Part shown: in pieces, positions 32,710 through 40,454 of the stretch
How the letters are laid out: each line of letters starts with the position of its first letter
Numbering within the stretch: the first letter of the stretch is position 1
From: Bacteriovorax sp.
GTDB lineage: Bacteria > Bdellovibrionota > Bacteriovoracia > Bacteriovoracales > Bacteriovoracaceae
Direction: 5' to 3'
Assembly (NCBI GenBank): GCA_014378525.1
Contig: JACMNL010000104.1
Coordinates: 1-40,454 of the forward strand
Length of the DNA stretch: 40,454 nucleotides
Made by a program: the position numbers and the translations under genes
The notes under the pieces: model-generated
The model's database searches: none
What the model was told of the DNA's origin: nothing
What the model saw: only the letters and a program-made list of their open reading frames with translations

Positions 32710-33852
32710 ATGAAAATGGCCTTGTTAATCATTTGTGTATCTTTCATATCCTCTACAGTTAGAGCTCAGGAGTTTTTACCTCCCTCTGAAACTGATTTGA
32801 TGAATGTGAGTTTCAATTTCCTGGAAGAATCAAAAAAAATAATGTCGGCCTCTCCTAAAAAAGACTGCGATCGAAATACTGTACAGGAAACACCCAAAGC
32901 GCCTCCTGCGGAACAAAAAGAAATTTTCTGTTTATGTGAGCTGGGAAAAATGAAACAGAAAGAAAAAGATCTGCTCACTTCAATGATCGGTGATTATGAA
33001 ACCACTGAAGTGACAGTGAATACCGGCAATGATAATTTTTTGCACGGAGCTTTGCAGTTAAATAAGAGCACCGTGAAATATGATGGTGATGACCGCGGAA
33101 GAACATTCGGCGGAAATATTGATTACAGTATTACCGGAAGCGAAGGAAAATTAAAGCTGAGTTTCGATTCAACGGGCTTCGGAAAATTTACTTCGATCAA
33201 TGGTGCACATAAATCAATAGACGGACATTATTATTTAAATTTTCATGAAGTCGAAACAGTTGATGCCCAATGGGAAAAAAATATTTCCAAATCTGCTTAT
33301 TCAAAAACATACCTGATCAATGAATTTAAATTTACCGGCGAAACAGACGATGGAAAAATCAGTCGCAAAATTCAGGAAGGCTGGCATAGCTTTTTTAAGA
33401 AAGATATGGGCATGAATATGATCCAGTATAAATACACCAATGAACTCAAAAATAAAGATACTGCCACACTGATGACCGGAATCGGGAAAGAGTGGACGAA
33501 GGATATCGGCCACTGGAAATGCCAGAGCAAAGCAGAAATAAAAGGCGGAATGAGCATCAACATGGATGGTGGCCTGTCTCCGGAAGCGGTCTTGCGTGCA
33601 GAAAATAAACTAAGCAATTCTTCGCTGCCATGGGTGGCCTTGTCTACGTGGGTCCAGGGGAGCGCAGGATTCATGGGCCCTTCAGTGGAAGGCGGTATCA
33701 TGCTGTCGTTTGAAAAGAAAATTAAACAGGTTTATATACGCCCATTTCTTGGCATCGAACGTCATAGAACTCCCATGGACAAATTGTATGGAGCTCCCGG
33801 CGGAAATCCGTACGAGAACTATCATGTTTTAGGCGTGACAATTAAATATTAA
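32710..33852 (+). CDS. exported beta-rich protein of unknown function
   Basis: The 380-residue product has a signal peptide (MKMALLIICVSFISSTVRAQ). A short region with Pro and a CLCELGK Cys pair (about residues 78-84) is followed by alternating polar and hydrophobic segments (GNIDYSITGSEGKLKLSFDS, HYYLNFHEV) and it ends in LGVTIKY with a terminal aromatic residue. This is typical of an outer-membrane beta-barrel or a beta-rich surface protein, but I recognise no family. Two C residues early and one at CQSKAEIKGG could form disulfides. It is divergent from grxB and lies 17 bases before the LplT-like gene. Confidence 0.72.
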   Translation: MKMALLIICVSFISSTVRAQEFLPPSETDLMNVSFNFLEESKKIMSASPKKDCDRNTVQETPKAPPAEQKEIFCLCELGKMKQKEKDLLTSMIGDYETTEVTVNTGNDNFLHGALQLNKSTVKYDGDDRGRTFGGNIDYSITGSEGKLKLSFDSTGFGKFTSINGAHKSIDGHYYLNFHEVETVDAQWEKNISKSAYSKTYLINEFKFTGETDDGKISRKIQEGWHSFFKKDMGMNMIQYKYTNELKNKDTATLMTGIGKEWTKDIGHWKCQSKAEIKGGMSINMDGGLSPEAVLRAENKLSNSSLPWVALSTWVQGSAGFMGPSVEGGIMLSFEKKIKQVYIRPFLGIERHRTPMDKLYGAPGGNPYENYHVLGVTIKY

Positions 33853-33869
33853 TTGATCACCATAGTCCT

Positions 33870-35174
33870 ATGAGAAAAATATCTCCCGAATTCAATTCCT
33901 TGTTCTGGACACAGCTCTACGGTGCCTTGAACGATAATTTTTTCAAGAGTGCACTGGTCATTCTTATCACTTACAAAAATATAAGTTTGTTTGGCATTCC
34001 TTCTGCCTCGATGGTCGCACTTTGTGGCGGTGTTTTTATTTTTCCATTTTTCTTTTTATCGGCAACCAGTGGTCAGCTCGCTGATAAGCTCGACAAAGTC
34101 TGGTTGAGTTACAGAATTAAAGAAGCGGAAGTTGTGATTGCAATTCTGGGAGCGATCGGACTTTTAACCGGTAACTATTATCTGATGCTGTTTGTTTTGT
34201 TTTTATTCGGAGTCCAGTCGACATTCTTCGGGCCGATTAAATACTCTCTCATTCCACATTACGCTCCAAAGGAGCAGCTGGTTTACGCCAATGCGATGGT
34301 GAGCTCGGGAACCTTTGTTGCGATCTTAATCGGGACAATTGCAGGCGGATACGGAAACGGGAATCACTGGCCGATTGTGGCCGCACTTTTGATCATTGCT
34401 TATCTTGGACTTCACTACGCAAAAAAACTTCCTCTGGAAAAAATTGAGAATCCTGCAGAAAAAGCAGTGCTTGAAGTTGACTGGAATTTTTTTACCGCCA
34501 CAACTAATATTGTAAAACTGGTTTTTAAGAATCACCTGGTCGGACTATTAATTGTGGGTCTTTCGTGGTTCTGGTTTATGGGAGCAGGTTTGTTGTCACT
34601 TCTTCCACTGCTGGCAAAAGATATATTCAACGGCAACGAAGCGGTAGCTACCCTGATGCTTTTTACTTTTGTTCTTGGAATGGGAGTGGGCCCGTTTATT
34701 TTAGAAAAATTAACAAAGGGAAAAGTCAGACGCTGGGTGATTCCTGTTAGTCTCATCGCCATGACGTTTGTTATTTTCGATTTATCATTCGTGATTAAAG
34801 AAGCTTCCAAACACAGTTTTCTTTTAAATGTCATTGGGCCGGTGGGACTTAAAAATTTTTTCAAACTTGATAACAGCATGAGAGTGATCATCGATTTATT
34901 TTTGCTTTCACTTTGTGGCGGAATGTTTACTGTCCCTCAATTCGCTGAACTTCAAAGAGTGACTCCTGACTCTGAACTCTCAAGAATCATCGCAGGTAAT
35001 AACATTATCAATGCTCTCGCTATGGTTTCGGTCTCTTTATTTCTTATGTTTTTTCACTCACAACATTTTTCTTTGTCACTGATCCTTGCGATCTTAGGCG
35101 GCTTCAACATGATCATGTGTGTGGCATTGATGTATTTTTATAAAGAAGAGTTCAACAAGTTCTGGAGATTTTAA
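33870..35174 (+). CDS. MFS transporter, lysophospholipid transporter LplT-like
   Basis: The 434-residue protein opens with FNSLFWTQLYGALNDNFFKSALVIL, the marker of the LplT group, and has QLADKLDKVWLSYRIKEAEV, VQSTFFGPIKYSLIPHYAP and GGYGNG further on, with about twelve membrane helices. LplT flips lysophospholipids across the inner membrane so that acyltransferases can repair them; in other bacteria the same domain is fused to acyltransferase and acyl-ligase domains, which are absent here. A link to lipid repair or to lysophospholipids made by enzymes such as the PLA2-like protein is inference. The HAD phosphatase gene follows after one base. Confidence 0.87.
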   Translation: MRKISPEFNSLFWTQLYGALNDNFFKSALVILITYKNISLFGIPSASMVALCGGVFIFPFFFLSATSGQLADKLDKVWLSYRIKEAEVVIAILGAIGLLTGNYYLMLFVLFLFGVQSTFFGPIKYSLIPHYAPKEQLVYANAMVSSGTFVAILIGTIAGGYGNGNHWPIVAALLIIAYLGLHYAKKLPLEKIENPAEKAVLEVDWNFFTATTNIVKLVFKNHLVGLLIVGLSWFWFMGAGLLSLLPLLAKDIFNGNEAVATLMLFTFVLGMGVGPFILEKLTKGKVRRWVIPVSLIAMTFVIFDLSFVIKEASKHSFLLNVIGPVGLKNFFKLDNSMRVIIDLFLLSLCGGMFTVPQFAELQRVTPDSELSRIIAGNNIINALAMVSVSLFLMFFHSQHFSLSLILAILGGFNMIMCVALMYFYKEEFNKFWRF

Positions 35175-35175
35175 G

Positions 35176-35619
35176 TTGAAGGATAAAGCAATCATTGTCG
35201 ATCTCGATGGAACACTTTGCGATGTCGACCACAGAGTTCACCACGTTCAGAAACATCCAAAAAACTGGCATGCATTTAACTCTGCGATGGACCAGGATAA
35301 ATCTTATTTCTGGTGCCTGGAATTAATAGCAGCGATGAGAACCCGCGGTTATAAAGTTTTTTTTGTGACGGGAAGGGATGAGCATTTTCGGGAAATGACT
35401 TCGGCATGGTTAAAAAAACACCACGTTGAATATGAGGAACTTTATATGAGAGCAAAAGGGGATTTCAGGGAAGACTCTGACGTCAAAGAAGAAATATATA
35501 ACCGAAGTATTGAGAATGTGGCAGAAGTTCTCTTCGTTGTCGACGACCGCAAAAGTGTGGTAGAACGCTGGAGAAAGATGGGGCTTACCTGCCTGCAATG
35601 TGCTCCCGGTGATTTTTAA
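35176..35619 (+). CDS. HAD phosphatase similar to T4 PseT phosphatase domain, TTG start
   Basis: The 147-residue product has HAD motifs: VDLDGTLCDVDHR (nucleophile Asp and acid Asp, residues 8-20), VTGRDEHFR (motif II, about 58) and VVDDRKSV (motif IV, about 118-125). Sequence and size match the 3'-phosphatase domain of T4 polynucleotide kinase (PseT), which removes 3' phosphates from nucleic-acid ends, but no kinase domain is present. The start is TTG 35176 with GGAG eight bases before; no ATG fits. One base separates it from the LplT-like gene and a lipoprotein gene follows seven bases after the stop. Confidence 0.83.
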   Translation: MKDKAIIVDLDGTLCDVDHRVHHVQKHPKNWHAFNSAMDQDKSYFWCLELIAAMRTRGYKVFFVTGRDEHFREMTSAWLKKHHVEYEELYMRAKGDFREDSDVKEEIYNRSIENVAEVLFVVDDRKSVVERWRKMGLTCLQCAPGDF

Positions 35620-35631
35620 AAGGAAATGATT

Positions 35632-36357
35632 GTGAAGAAAATTTTTCTGGTTGTTTTAGGATTAATGACTCTTGCCGGATGCAAACCTGCTGACTCGCGA
35701 ACAGCAAATCCAAATAGTGTACCTGTTTCAACAATCGGCGGACTTACTGTTCCTGAACGAAAGAATTTTTCATCAAACGAAATGGCAATTGGAAAAAGAA
35801 TCTGTGCTGCCTTCAAATACAAACGTGAAAAAATGGCCAGGATGACAGAGATGGCCGAAAAGTTTTCTTTCACCGGCACATGGAAAGCGTGCGGTGACAA
35901 GGCCGTGACCCTTGCTCCTTACTTGGTTTCAATTTCAAACATTACCGGCGAATTAAAATACATTCCTGATTCATCAAACACAAAATCTTTTTCGGATGTT
36001 TTAAGTGATACCACTGAACCAATGCACACATTGTGTTCAAATCTTGATGTGAGTGTGACTGTTTCTAATTTTATTATTTTAGGTGGCACAAATTTTTTCG
36101 TAAAGTTGTATACACTTTCTGGTTACGACACTTATGAGCTGGCCCAGATGTCAAAAAATGCGAAAGGTGCTTACTCACTGGTGAACACACAAAGTATTGG
36201 TGTGATTACTTCAACGACTCCTTCGCTTGATATCAGGTTACTGGGAATTGAAAAGTACCGCACATTCAATTCAACATGTGCAGGATCAACGGACTACAGC
36301 AGCATCGGTCACACATTTGTAAACGCGACGACTGCTTACAAGCTCCCAACTGAATAA
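35632..36357 (+). CDS. lipoprotein of unknown function, paralog 1 of tandem pair
   Basis: I start at GTG 35632 (VKKIFLVVLGL, read as Met), which has AGGA seven bases upstream; ATG 35626 is only one base from that ribosome site. The 241-residue product has a lipoprotein signal ending TLAGC (Cys17). It continues with a Pro/Ser-rich linker, PERKNFSSNEMAIGKRICAAFKYKREKM and four later Cys residues (WKACGD, TLCSNL, FNSTCAG). No known family is seen. It is similar throughout to the next gene. The region just after the stop may carry a weak terminator (36361-36380). Confidence 0.8.
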   Translation: MKKIFLVVLGLMTLAGCKPADSRTANPNSVPVSTIGGLTVPERKNFSSNEMAIGKRICAAFKYKREKMARMTEMAEKFSFTGTWKACGDKAVTLAPYLVSISNITGELKYIPDSSNTKSFSDVLSDTTEPMHTLCSNLDVSVTVSNFIILGGTNFFVKLYTLSGYDTYELAQMSKNAKGAYSLVNTQSIGVITSTTPSLDIRLLGIEKYRTFNSTCAGSTDYSSIGHTFVNATTAYKLPTE

Positions 36358-36360
36358 AGT

Positions 36361-36382
36361 ACTCGGGTATTTTTTTAGTTTT
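36361..36382 (+). terminator. weak terminator-like hairpin between lipoprotein paralogs
   Basis: AAAGTAC, loop TCGG, GTATTTT is an AT-rich stem with one G-U pair followed by a short T-tract. It could reduce read-through from the first paralog to the second. The stem is weak, so the call is tentative. Confidence 0.25.
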
Positions 36383-36450
36383 GAATTTTGGTCCACTTCA
36401 CTTACCCTATCAATAGATTAAATTTTTTTAAAATACACAGGATGGTATTC

Positions 36451-37161
36451 ATGAAGAAAGCACTCGTACTTCTATTGACGTTAACTGCAATTGCCGGATG
36501 CAAGGGCACGCAGAAATCGGGAGTGACTGACGACACTGTAAGTATCCCTGGGGTTCCAATCACTGTTCCTGCAACAAGAAATTATTCTGCCTCTGAACTT
36601 GTCATCGGTAGAAGAATTTGTGCCGCTCTAAAACACAAACGAGAATATTTCACATCACTGACAGACATGCAGGAAAGATTCCGTTTCAAGGGCGAGCTTA
36701 AGTATTGCGGTAATCCCGGTATCAGCAATGTAGGGGAGTTCAATGCTTCCATTTCTAATTCCAGCTCAACTGACCTTGAATATATTTCAGTTTCAACCAG
36801 ACCAAATTATTTCAAGGATATTCTTCACGATCAAAATGGTGCGATGAAAGTTGTGTGTGAAAATCTTTCGACGAGTGACACAGTTTCAAATACAACGCTA
36901 AATGGAAATTCATACCTGCTGGTGAATTTATTAATTCAGGACGGCTATGATAAATTCGAAGTCTCGAAGAGAACTCCGGATGCTAAAGGAAATATGGCGA
37001 CTGTAAGTTCAGAAGGTGTGACTGTGATCACTCAGCAGAACCAGGCGAACGCGAAATTTTATGGAACTGAAAAGGAGCGCATTAGATACACTCCTTGTTC
37101 AGGATCTTCAGATTTTTCTTATACAAAACAAACATGGCTTCAGGCCGTGACAAATTTCTAG
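36451..37161 (+). CDS. lipoprotein of unknown function, paralog 2 of tandem pair
   Basis: I use ATG 36451 (MKKALVLLLTLTAIAGC), which puts Cys17 at the same place as in the upstream paralog and has AGGATGG nearby; the frame extends further upstream without need. The 236-residue product aligns with paralog 1 through VPATRNYSASELVIGRRICAALKHKREYF, KYCGNPG, VVCENL, DGYDKFEVSKRTPDAKG and YTPCSGSSDF, keeping the Cys positions. Identity is low, about a third by eye. An outer-membrane or inner-membrane lipoprotein; function unknown. It ends on a four-base overlap with the convergent transketolase gene. Confidence 0.8.
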   Translation: MKKALVLLLTLTAIAGCKGTQKSGVTDDTVSIPGVPITVPATRNYSASELVIGRRICAALKHKREYFTSLTDMQERFRFKGELKYCGNPGISNVGEFNASISNSSSTDLEYISVSTRPNYFKDILHDQNGAMKVVCENLSTSDTVSNTTLNGNSYLLVNLLIQDGYDKFEVSKRTPDAKGNMATVSSEGVTVITQQNQANAKFYGTEKERIRYTPCSGSSDFSYTKQTWLQAVTNF

Positions 37162-39152
37162 TTAAGAGATTTGTAAGCTTTCACAAGGCCCTCTGCACTT
37201 AAATCAAAACGCGCGTAAAGCTGGTCTGCCTTATAAGCAGACTGGCCGAACTCTCCGCCGATTCCCAAAGTCTTCACTTTTAAATCAACACCGTTTGTAA
37301 CCAGCGCATGAACGATCATCGATCCCATTCCGCCTAAAACCTGGTGGTCTTCAATCGTGATCAGTTTATTTTTTGTTTTCGCTAAACATGCTTTTAGAGT
37401 TTCGATATCAACGTGGTTGATGTGTGAGTGGTTTACTACACACGCAGAAACTCCTGTCGCTGCTAATTCTTTTTGCGCTTGAAGTGCTTTTCCAACCATC
37501 GGTCCCGCTGCAACAATTGTTACATCCGATCCTTCAGTTAAAACATTGGCCTTGTTCCATACATATTTTACACCTTCAACATAACTAACCGGATGGTTTT
37601 CTCTTCCTAAAAAGAAGACAGTTGAGTTTGGTGTCTTTCCTGCTTCACGGTCTTTTGCAAATGATGTCAGCGCTTCATACATAAGAGCTTCTGCTTCACT
37701 TGATGAAGAACAGTTTACAACGTTCATATGCGGAATTGATGAAAGAGCTGCGAAGTAGGTTGTCGCCTGGTGAGAGGCACCGTCAGCAGCGTCCTGGAAA
37801 CCTGTGTGAGAAAATAAGGCGATCACCGGCGCCTGAGAAAGTCCTGCCATGATGAAGGGAAGATTTCCTTTTGTGATTCCGAATTGTGCGAATGTATCAA
37901 CGATGGGAATCAGTCCACATTTTGATAATCCGATCGCCGAGGAAACCATGTTTGATTCAGCGATACCTACATCGATATAACGATCAGGGAATTCTTTATG
38001 GAAAGCTTTGATACCAGTTGAACTTTGTAAATCAGATGAGATTGAAAAAACCGGAAGACCTTCTTTTGCTGCACGAATGACCGCGCGGGCAAAACCATCC
38101 TGAACTTTTTCCGTTTTTGCGGAAGAAGCTCCGCCTTCCTTTGGAGCAGGTTTTGATTTTAAAATATCAGCGGCCCAGTTTGTAAATTCAGCTGGAGCTT
38201 CACCGTTGTAAATTTCAGCAACGAACGCTGTAAGTTTATCATCGTATGCAGAAAGCGGATAACCGTGTCCACCTGAAGCACTGTCGACAGTCGACTTTAC
38301 GCCGAAACCTTTTTTCGTTTTGAAAATAACAGCAACTGGTTTTGTTGGATTTTTCTGTGCTTCTTCGATTGCTTTTTCAGTAGCAAGATAAACTTTCTGG
38401 ATATCGTTTCCTTCTGCCACTGTGACTACAGTCCATCCTAAATTTGTCAGTGAATTAAAAGTCGGCTCCATTGAAAAAGAGTCTTCATCAATTCTTCCAC
38501 CAAGTTTTGTATTGTTGTCTGAGACCAGCATAACAAACGGATTCATTTTATTTTTTACTGCAAGTCCAGGGATCGCAGCGAAAGATTCTTTCGCTTCTCC
38601 TTCCATTGCACCACCATCTGAGATCGTGCAGATCGTGACTCTCTTATTTCCTAAAAGTTTATCTCCCATGGCAAGACCCTGTGCCTGCGGTAAACCAGAA
38701 CCCAGCGGGCCGTTAGAAATTAAAATACCTTCAGGGTTTAAGTGGGCTTCACCATGGCCTGTCAGTTTACTTTCGATTGATCTGAATAAACGTAAATCAT
38801 TAAATGTTAAATTATCAAAACCGTAATTTGCACGAAGAGCATACACTCCATTTTCTGTGTGGCCGGCATCGTTTACGAAATTGAAATTTTCAAACCAGTT
38901 TTTATTTTTGTCTGCGAACATTAGTGTGTGAGTTGCTGACATAATTTCTGCGAAAGCAGCAGGGCCTCCCCAGTGGCAGGCAGCTCCGCCGATTGTTGCA
39001 TGCATATTCATCAGTGCAACCAGTGCGCGGGTGGCACGAGGGTCAGCAACAGTGACTTCAGATCCGGCATTATTTTTAATTGTGAGAGCATACTTTGGAG
39101 ATTGTTTTGGAGTAGGTGCAAGTGTCGTTTTGAAGTTGAGCGCCTTAATCAT
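37158..39152 (-). CDS. tkt: transketolase (divergent)
   Basis: The 664-residue enzyme has the three-domain transketolase layout. Thiamine diphosphate contacts include TGHGEAHLNPEG, SNGPLGSGLPQAQGLAMG and ISDGGAMEGEAKESF in the first domain, then VGIAESNMVSSAIGLSKCG with the catalytic Glu, and HTGFQDAADGASHQ with the substrate His. These positions agree with known transketolases, but many conserved words differ (canonical GDGCLMEG reads SDGGAMEG; N-terminal GHPGxPLG reads GAACHWGGPAAF), so it is a divergent subgroup. It moves two-carbon units in the pentose phosphate pathway. ATG 39152 has AGGAG nine bases upstream. A Fur-type palindrome lies 74-90 bases before the start. Confidence 0.9.
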   Translation of the reverse strand: MIKALNFKTTLAPTPKQSPKYALTIKNNAGSEVTVADPRATRALVALMNMHATIGGAACHWGGPAAFAEIMSATHTLMFADKNKNWFENFNFVNDAGHTENGVYALRANYGFDNLTFNDLRLFRSIESKLTGHGEAHLNPEGILISNGPLGSGLPQAQGLAMGDKLLGNKRVTICTISDGGAMEGEAKESFAAIPGLAVKNKMNPFVMLVSDNNTKLGGRIDEDSFSMEPTFNSLTNLGWTVVTVAEGNDIQKVYLATEKAIEEAQKNPTKPVAVIFKTKKGFGVKSTVDSASGGHGYPLSAYDDKLTAFVAEIYNGEAPAEFTNWAADILKSKPAPKEGGASSAKTEKVQDGFARAVIRAAKEGLPVFSISSDLQSSTGIKAFHKEFPDRYIDVGIAESNMVSSAIGLSKCGLIPIVDTFAQFGITKGNLPFIMAGLSQAPVIALFSHTGFQDAADGASHQATTYFAALSSIPHMNVVNCSSSSEAEALMYEALTSFAKDREAGKTPNSTVFFLGRENHPVSYVEGVKYVWNKANVLTEGSDVTIVAAGPMVGKALQAQKELAATGVSACVVNHSHINHVDIETLKACLAKTKNKLITIEDHQVLGGMGSMIVHALVTNGVDLKVKTLGIGGEFGQSAYKADQLYARFDLSAEGLVKAYKSLN

Positions 39153-39225
39153 CGGTGATCTCCTGGTGTGCTAGAGGGGGTTGTAAAATAAATTGTCACC
39201 AGCATAGCAAAACTTTGTGGCATTT

Positions 39226-39242
39226 TTGAGAATTATTCTCAA
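39226..39242. promoter_or_regulatory. Fur/PerR-type palindrome upstream of transketolase
   Basis: TTGAGAATTATTCTCAA is a perfect 8-1-8 palindrome. Its core, TGAGAAT-T-ATTCTCA, has the 7-1-7 form of Fur-family sites (consensus TGATAAT-n-ATTATCA) with one symmetric change, and GAGAATnATTCTC is a common natural variant. It lies between the transketolase and the forward small-protein gene, at 74-90 bases from the first and 128 from the second. Binding is inferred. Confidence 0.5.
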
Positions 39243-39269
39243 CGATTTTTTATGCTTAGGGCCTAAAAC

Positions 39270-39275
39270 TATAAT
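39270..39275 (+). promoter_or_regulatory. candidate -10 box (TATAAT) for small Cys protein
   Basis: A perfect TATAAT lies 94 bases before ATG 39370 on the forward strand. The expected -35 position is only T-rich, so support comes from the -10 box alone. Confidence 0.3.
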
Positions 39276-39369
39276 GAAATGATACTGATTCTATTGAGGA
39301 TGGCAGCAATTCTTCAAAATACTTAAGAAATGCGGGGATTATCCGATAAAATTCATTGTGAGGTAAAAA

Positions 39370-39624
39370 ATGTGCGATATCTGTCAATCTGAAGGTAAAG
39401 ACCCTGCATTCGTGAACGGCCCTAAAGACGTTATTTCGACTCAGCAGCTTTATAAAGTTTATAAAAACTCGGTTGCCCCAGTGCGCCTTTGTTACATTCA
39501 CAGCATCGAACTTTTCATGATCGGTGAGAAGAGATTCCTGAAAGAGCATCTCTCATTCGCACGCGTTTTAATCACGCGTACAAAAAAAATCTCCTCTGCT
39601 TCCGACTCTCCATTTGGCTTTTAG
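39370..39624 (+). CDS. small CxxC/CxxH protein of unknown function
   Basis: The 84-residue product begins MCDICQSEGKDPAFVNG and later has VRLCYIHSIELF, so C2, C5, C41 and H44 could form a zinc site of the CxxC...CxxH type. The rest is basic at the C-terminus (RVLITRTKK). No signal peptide or membrane helix. AGG precedes ATG 39370 by about six bases. A reverse frame covering 39256-39549 is a shadow. The aldehyde dehydrogenase gene starts 36 bases later on the same strand, so the two may share a promoter. A role in protein or nucleic-acid binding is possible but not shown. Confidence 0.72.
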   Translation: MCDICQSEGKDPAFVNGPKDVISTQQLYKVYKNSVAPVRLCYIHSIELFMIGEKRFLKEHLSFARVLITRTKKISSASDSPFGF

Positions 39625-39660
39625 TTGCCCTTTGGATTTTCTGCGAGCTAAAATAGTGTC

Positions 39661-40454
39661 ATGGAAAATCGTGACGTATTACAAGCAAAAAGTTTTATCA
39701 ACAATGAATGGGTGGGACACTCTACGACTAATGTTTTAGTTGTAAAAAACAAGTTCGACCAGACTCCACTCGCAACCGTTGCTTACGCCGATTCTTCTGA
39801 AGTGCAGTTCGCTATTGCGAATTCGGTTCAGGCATTCCAGAGTTATTCAAAAATCTCCGGCGCAGAAAGAAGAGACTACCTTTTAAAGATCAGAGAAGGC
39901 CTTTATCAGGAAAAAGATAAATTCATTAACCTGATTGTCTCCGAAGCGGGAAAGCCCGTTGATTACGCCCGTCAGGAAGTCGAGAGATCGCTCTTAACTT
40001 TGCAGGCCGCTGCTGATGAAGCAATTCGTGTCGGTGGTGAAGTTATTCCTATGGACTACGGTTTAGGAAAAGGCAGATCCGCGCATACAAAAAATTTCCC
40101 GATCGGTCCGGTCCTTGCGATCTCTCCGTTTAATTTTCCTCTCAATCTGGCCATGCATAAAATCGCTCCGGCACTGGCCGCAGGATGTACTGTTTTATTA
40201 AAACCATCTCCCTTCACTCCGCTGACAGCACTTGCACTGGGATCATTATGTAAACGCATTGGACTTCCACCGGGAGTTTTAAATGTTGTTGTCTGCCAGA
40301 ATGAAGAAGCTTCAATCATGTTAAAAGATGAACGCGTGAAAATGCTTTCGTTCACCGGCTCTGCAGAAGTAGGCTGGTCATTAAAATCACAAGCTGGAAA
40401 AAAGAAAGTTGTGTTAGAGCTCGGCGGAAACGCGGCCGTGATTGTCGACCGCAC
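39661..40454 (+). CDS. aldehyde dehydrogenase, 3' truncated by window end
   Basis: The frame is open from ATG 39661 to the end of the window (264 codons plus two bases), so the gene continues beyond it. The product starts MENRDVLQAKSFINNEW and has the NAD-binding half of an aldehyde dehydrogenase: GPVLAISPFNFPLNLAMHKIAPALAAG, TVLLKPSPFTPL, LPPGVLNVV, SFTGSAEVG and the general base E253 in LELGGNAAVIV. The catalytic Cys falls outside. It resembles the long lactaldehyde/succinate-semialdehyde group more than the class 3 enzyme at 13924. Substrate unknown. The reverse frame over 40056-40454 is a shadow. Confidence 0.92.
   Translation, partial: MENRDVLQAKSFINNEWVGHSTTNVLVVKNKFDQTPLATVAYADSSEVQFAIANSVQAFQSYSKISGAERRDYLLKIREGLYQEKDKFINLIVSEAGKPVDYARQEVERSLLTLQAAADEAIRVGGEVIPMDYGLGKGRSAHTKNFPIGPVLAISPFNFPLNLAMHKIAPALAAGCTVLLKPSPFTPLTALALGSLCKRIGLPPGVLNVVVCQNEEASIMLKDERVKMLSFTGSAEVGWSLKSQAGKKKVVLELGGNAAVIVDR

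Noticed and set aside
38422-38826. Forward reading frame of 134 residues
   Set aside because: Lies fully antisense to the conserved transketolase and has no ribosome site.
39300-39326. Possible eight-residue leader peptide (MAAILQNT) after TGAGG
   Set aside because: Ribosome site is too close to the ATG, and there is no attenuator-like structure after it.
40056-40454. Reverse frame open to the window end
   Set aside because: Antisense to the aldehyde dehydrogenase, whose forward frame is conserved.
1-40454. Apparent excess of GGCC (Ala GCC after a G-ending codon)
   Set aside because: A check of two genes showed GCC follows T about as often as G, so the impression was not supported.
1-40454. 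tRNA, rRNA, CRISPR, riboswitch, prophage or defence island
   Set aside because: No cloverleaf, repeat-spacer, conserved aptamer or phage/defence gene was recognised in the gene-free regions.

Overview
The window is compact, AT-rich bacterial chromosome (roughly 40% G+C by eye) with about 48 protein genes and no rRNA, tRNA, CRISPR array or intact insertion sequence that I could recognise. Gene content suggests a Gram-negative bacterium of the Bdellovibrionota, most like the Bacteriovorax/Peredibacter side: many short receiver-only response regulators, many exported proteins and lipoproteins without obvious families, menaquinone-type MenB, stand-alone LplT-like and AI-2E family transporters, and a RAYT-type transposase. 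That placement is an inference from gene style, not from a marker gene.

Layout. 1-450: 3' part of a Y1/RAYT transposase. 482-2838: YgiQ radical SAM protein facing a secreted phospholipase A2-like protein. 2921-4665: a three-gene membrane cassette (DUF883-like, two-TM protein, AI-2E family transporter). 4662-7970: an old yellow enzyme and an MFS exporter divergent from a LysR regulator, with candidate promoters and a shared inverted repeat between them. 7975-13012: Dph6-like ATPase, HAD lipoprotein, RlmN, receiver plus HD-GYP-like protein, TatD-like hydrolase, TrmN6-like methyltransferase. 13062-17106: forward run of a small membrane protein, MsrA, class 3 aldehyde dehydrogenase, RmuC and an Mpo1-like protein. 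17103-20733: five-gene reverse operon ending in MenB, with a perfect 16-bp palindrome touching its first start codon. 20815-26057: exported protein plus DUF1704 metallopeptidase, GST, RlmC, a receiver protein, PdxH and a HIT protein. 26069-29254: four reverse genes for envelope proteins, including an exported HExxH protein with a clear terminator. 29462-31999: an ABC1/UbiB-like kinase with a lipoprotein signal, followed by a receiver protein. 32002-37161: glutaredoxin 2, exported protein, LplT-like transporter, PseT-like HAD phosphatase and two tandem paralogous lipoproteins. 37158-39152: divergent transketolase with a Fur-type palindrome upstream. 39370-40454: a small CxxC/CxxH protein and the 5' part of an aldehyde dehydrogenase cut by the window end.

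How it fits together. Much of the recognisable chemistry is RNA modification (RlmN, RlmC, TrmN6-like), redox or electrophile handling (OYE, MsrA, GST, Grx2, aldehyde dehydrogenases, flavodoxin-like reductase), cofactors (PdxH, MenB) and signalling (three receiver proteins). Genes are packed tightly: the longest gene-free stretch is 262 bases (27351-27612). All eleven convergent gene pairs have 25 bases or less between stops or overlap, and five share exactly four bases. The most unusual items are the lipoprotein UbiB-like kinase, the operon headed by an HDxHH protein with a palindrome on its start codon, and a sharp composition shift inside rmuC.
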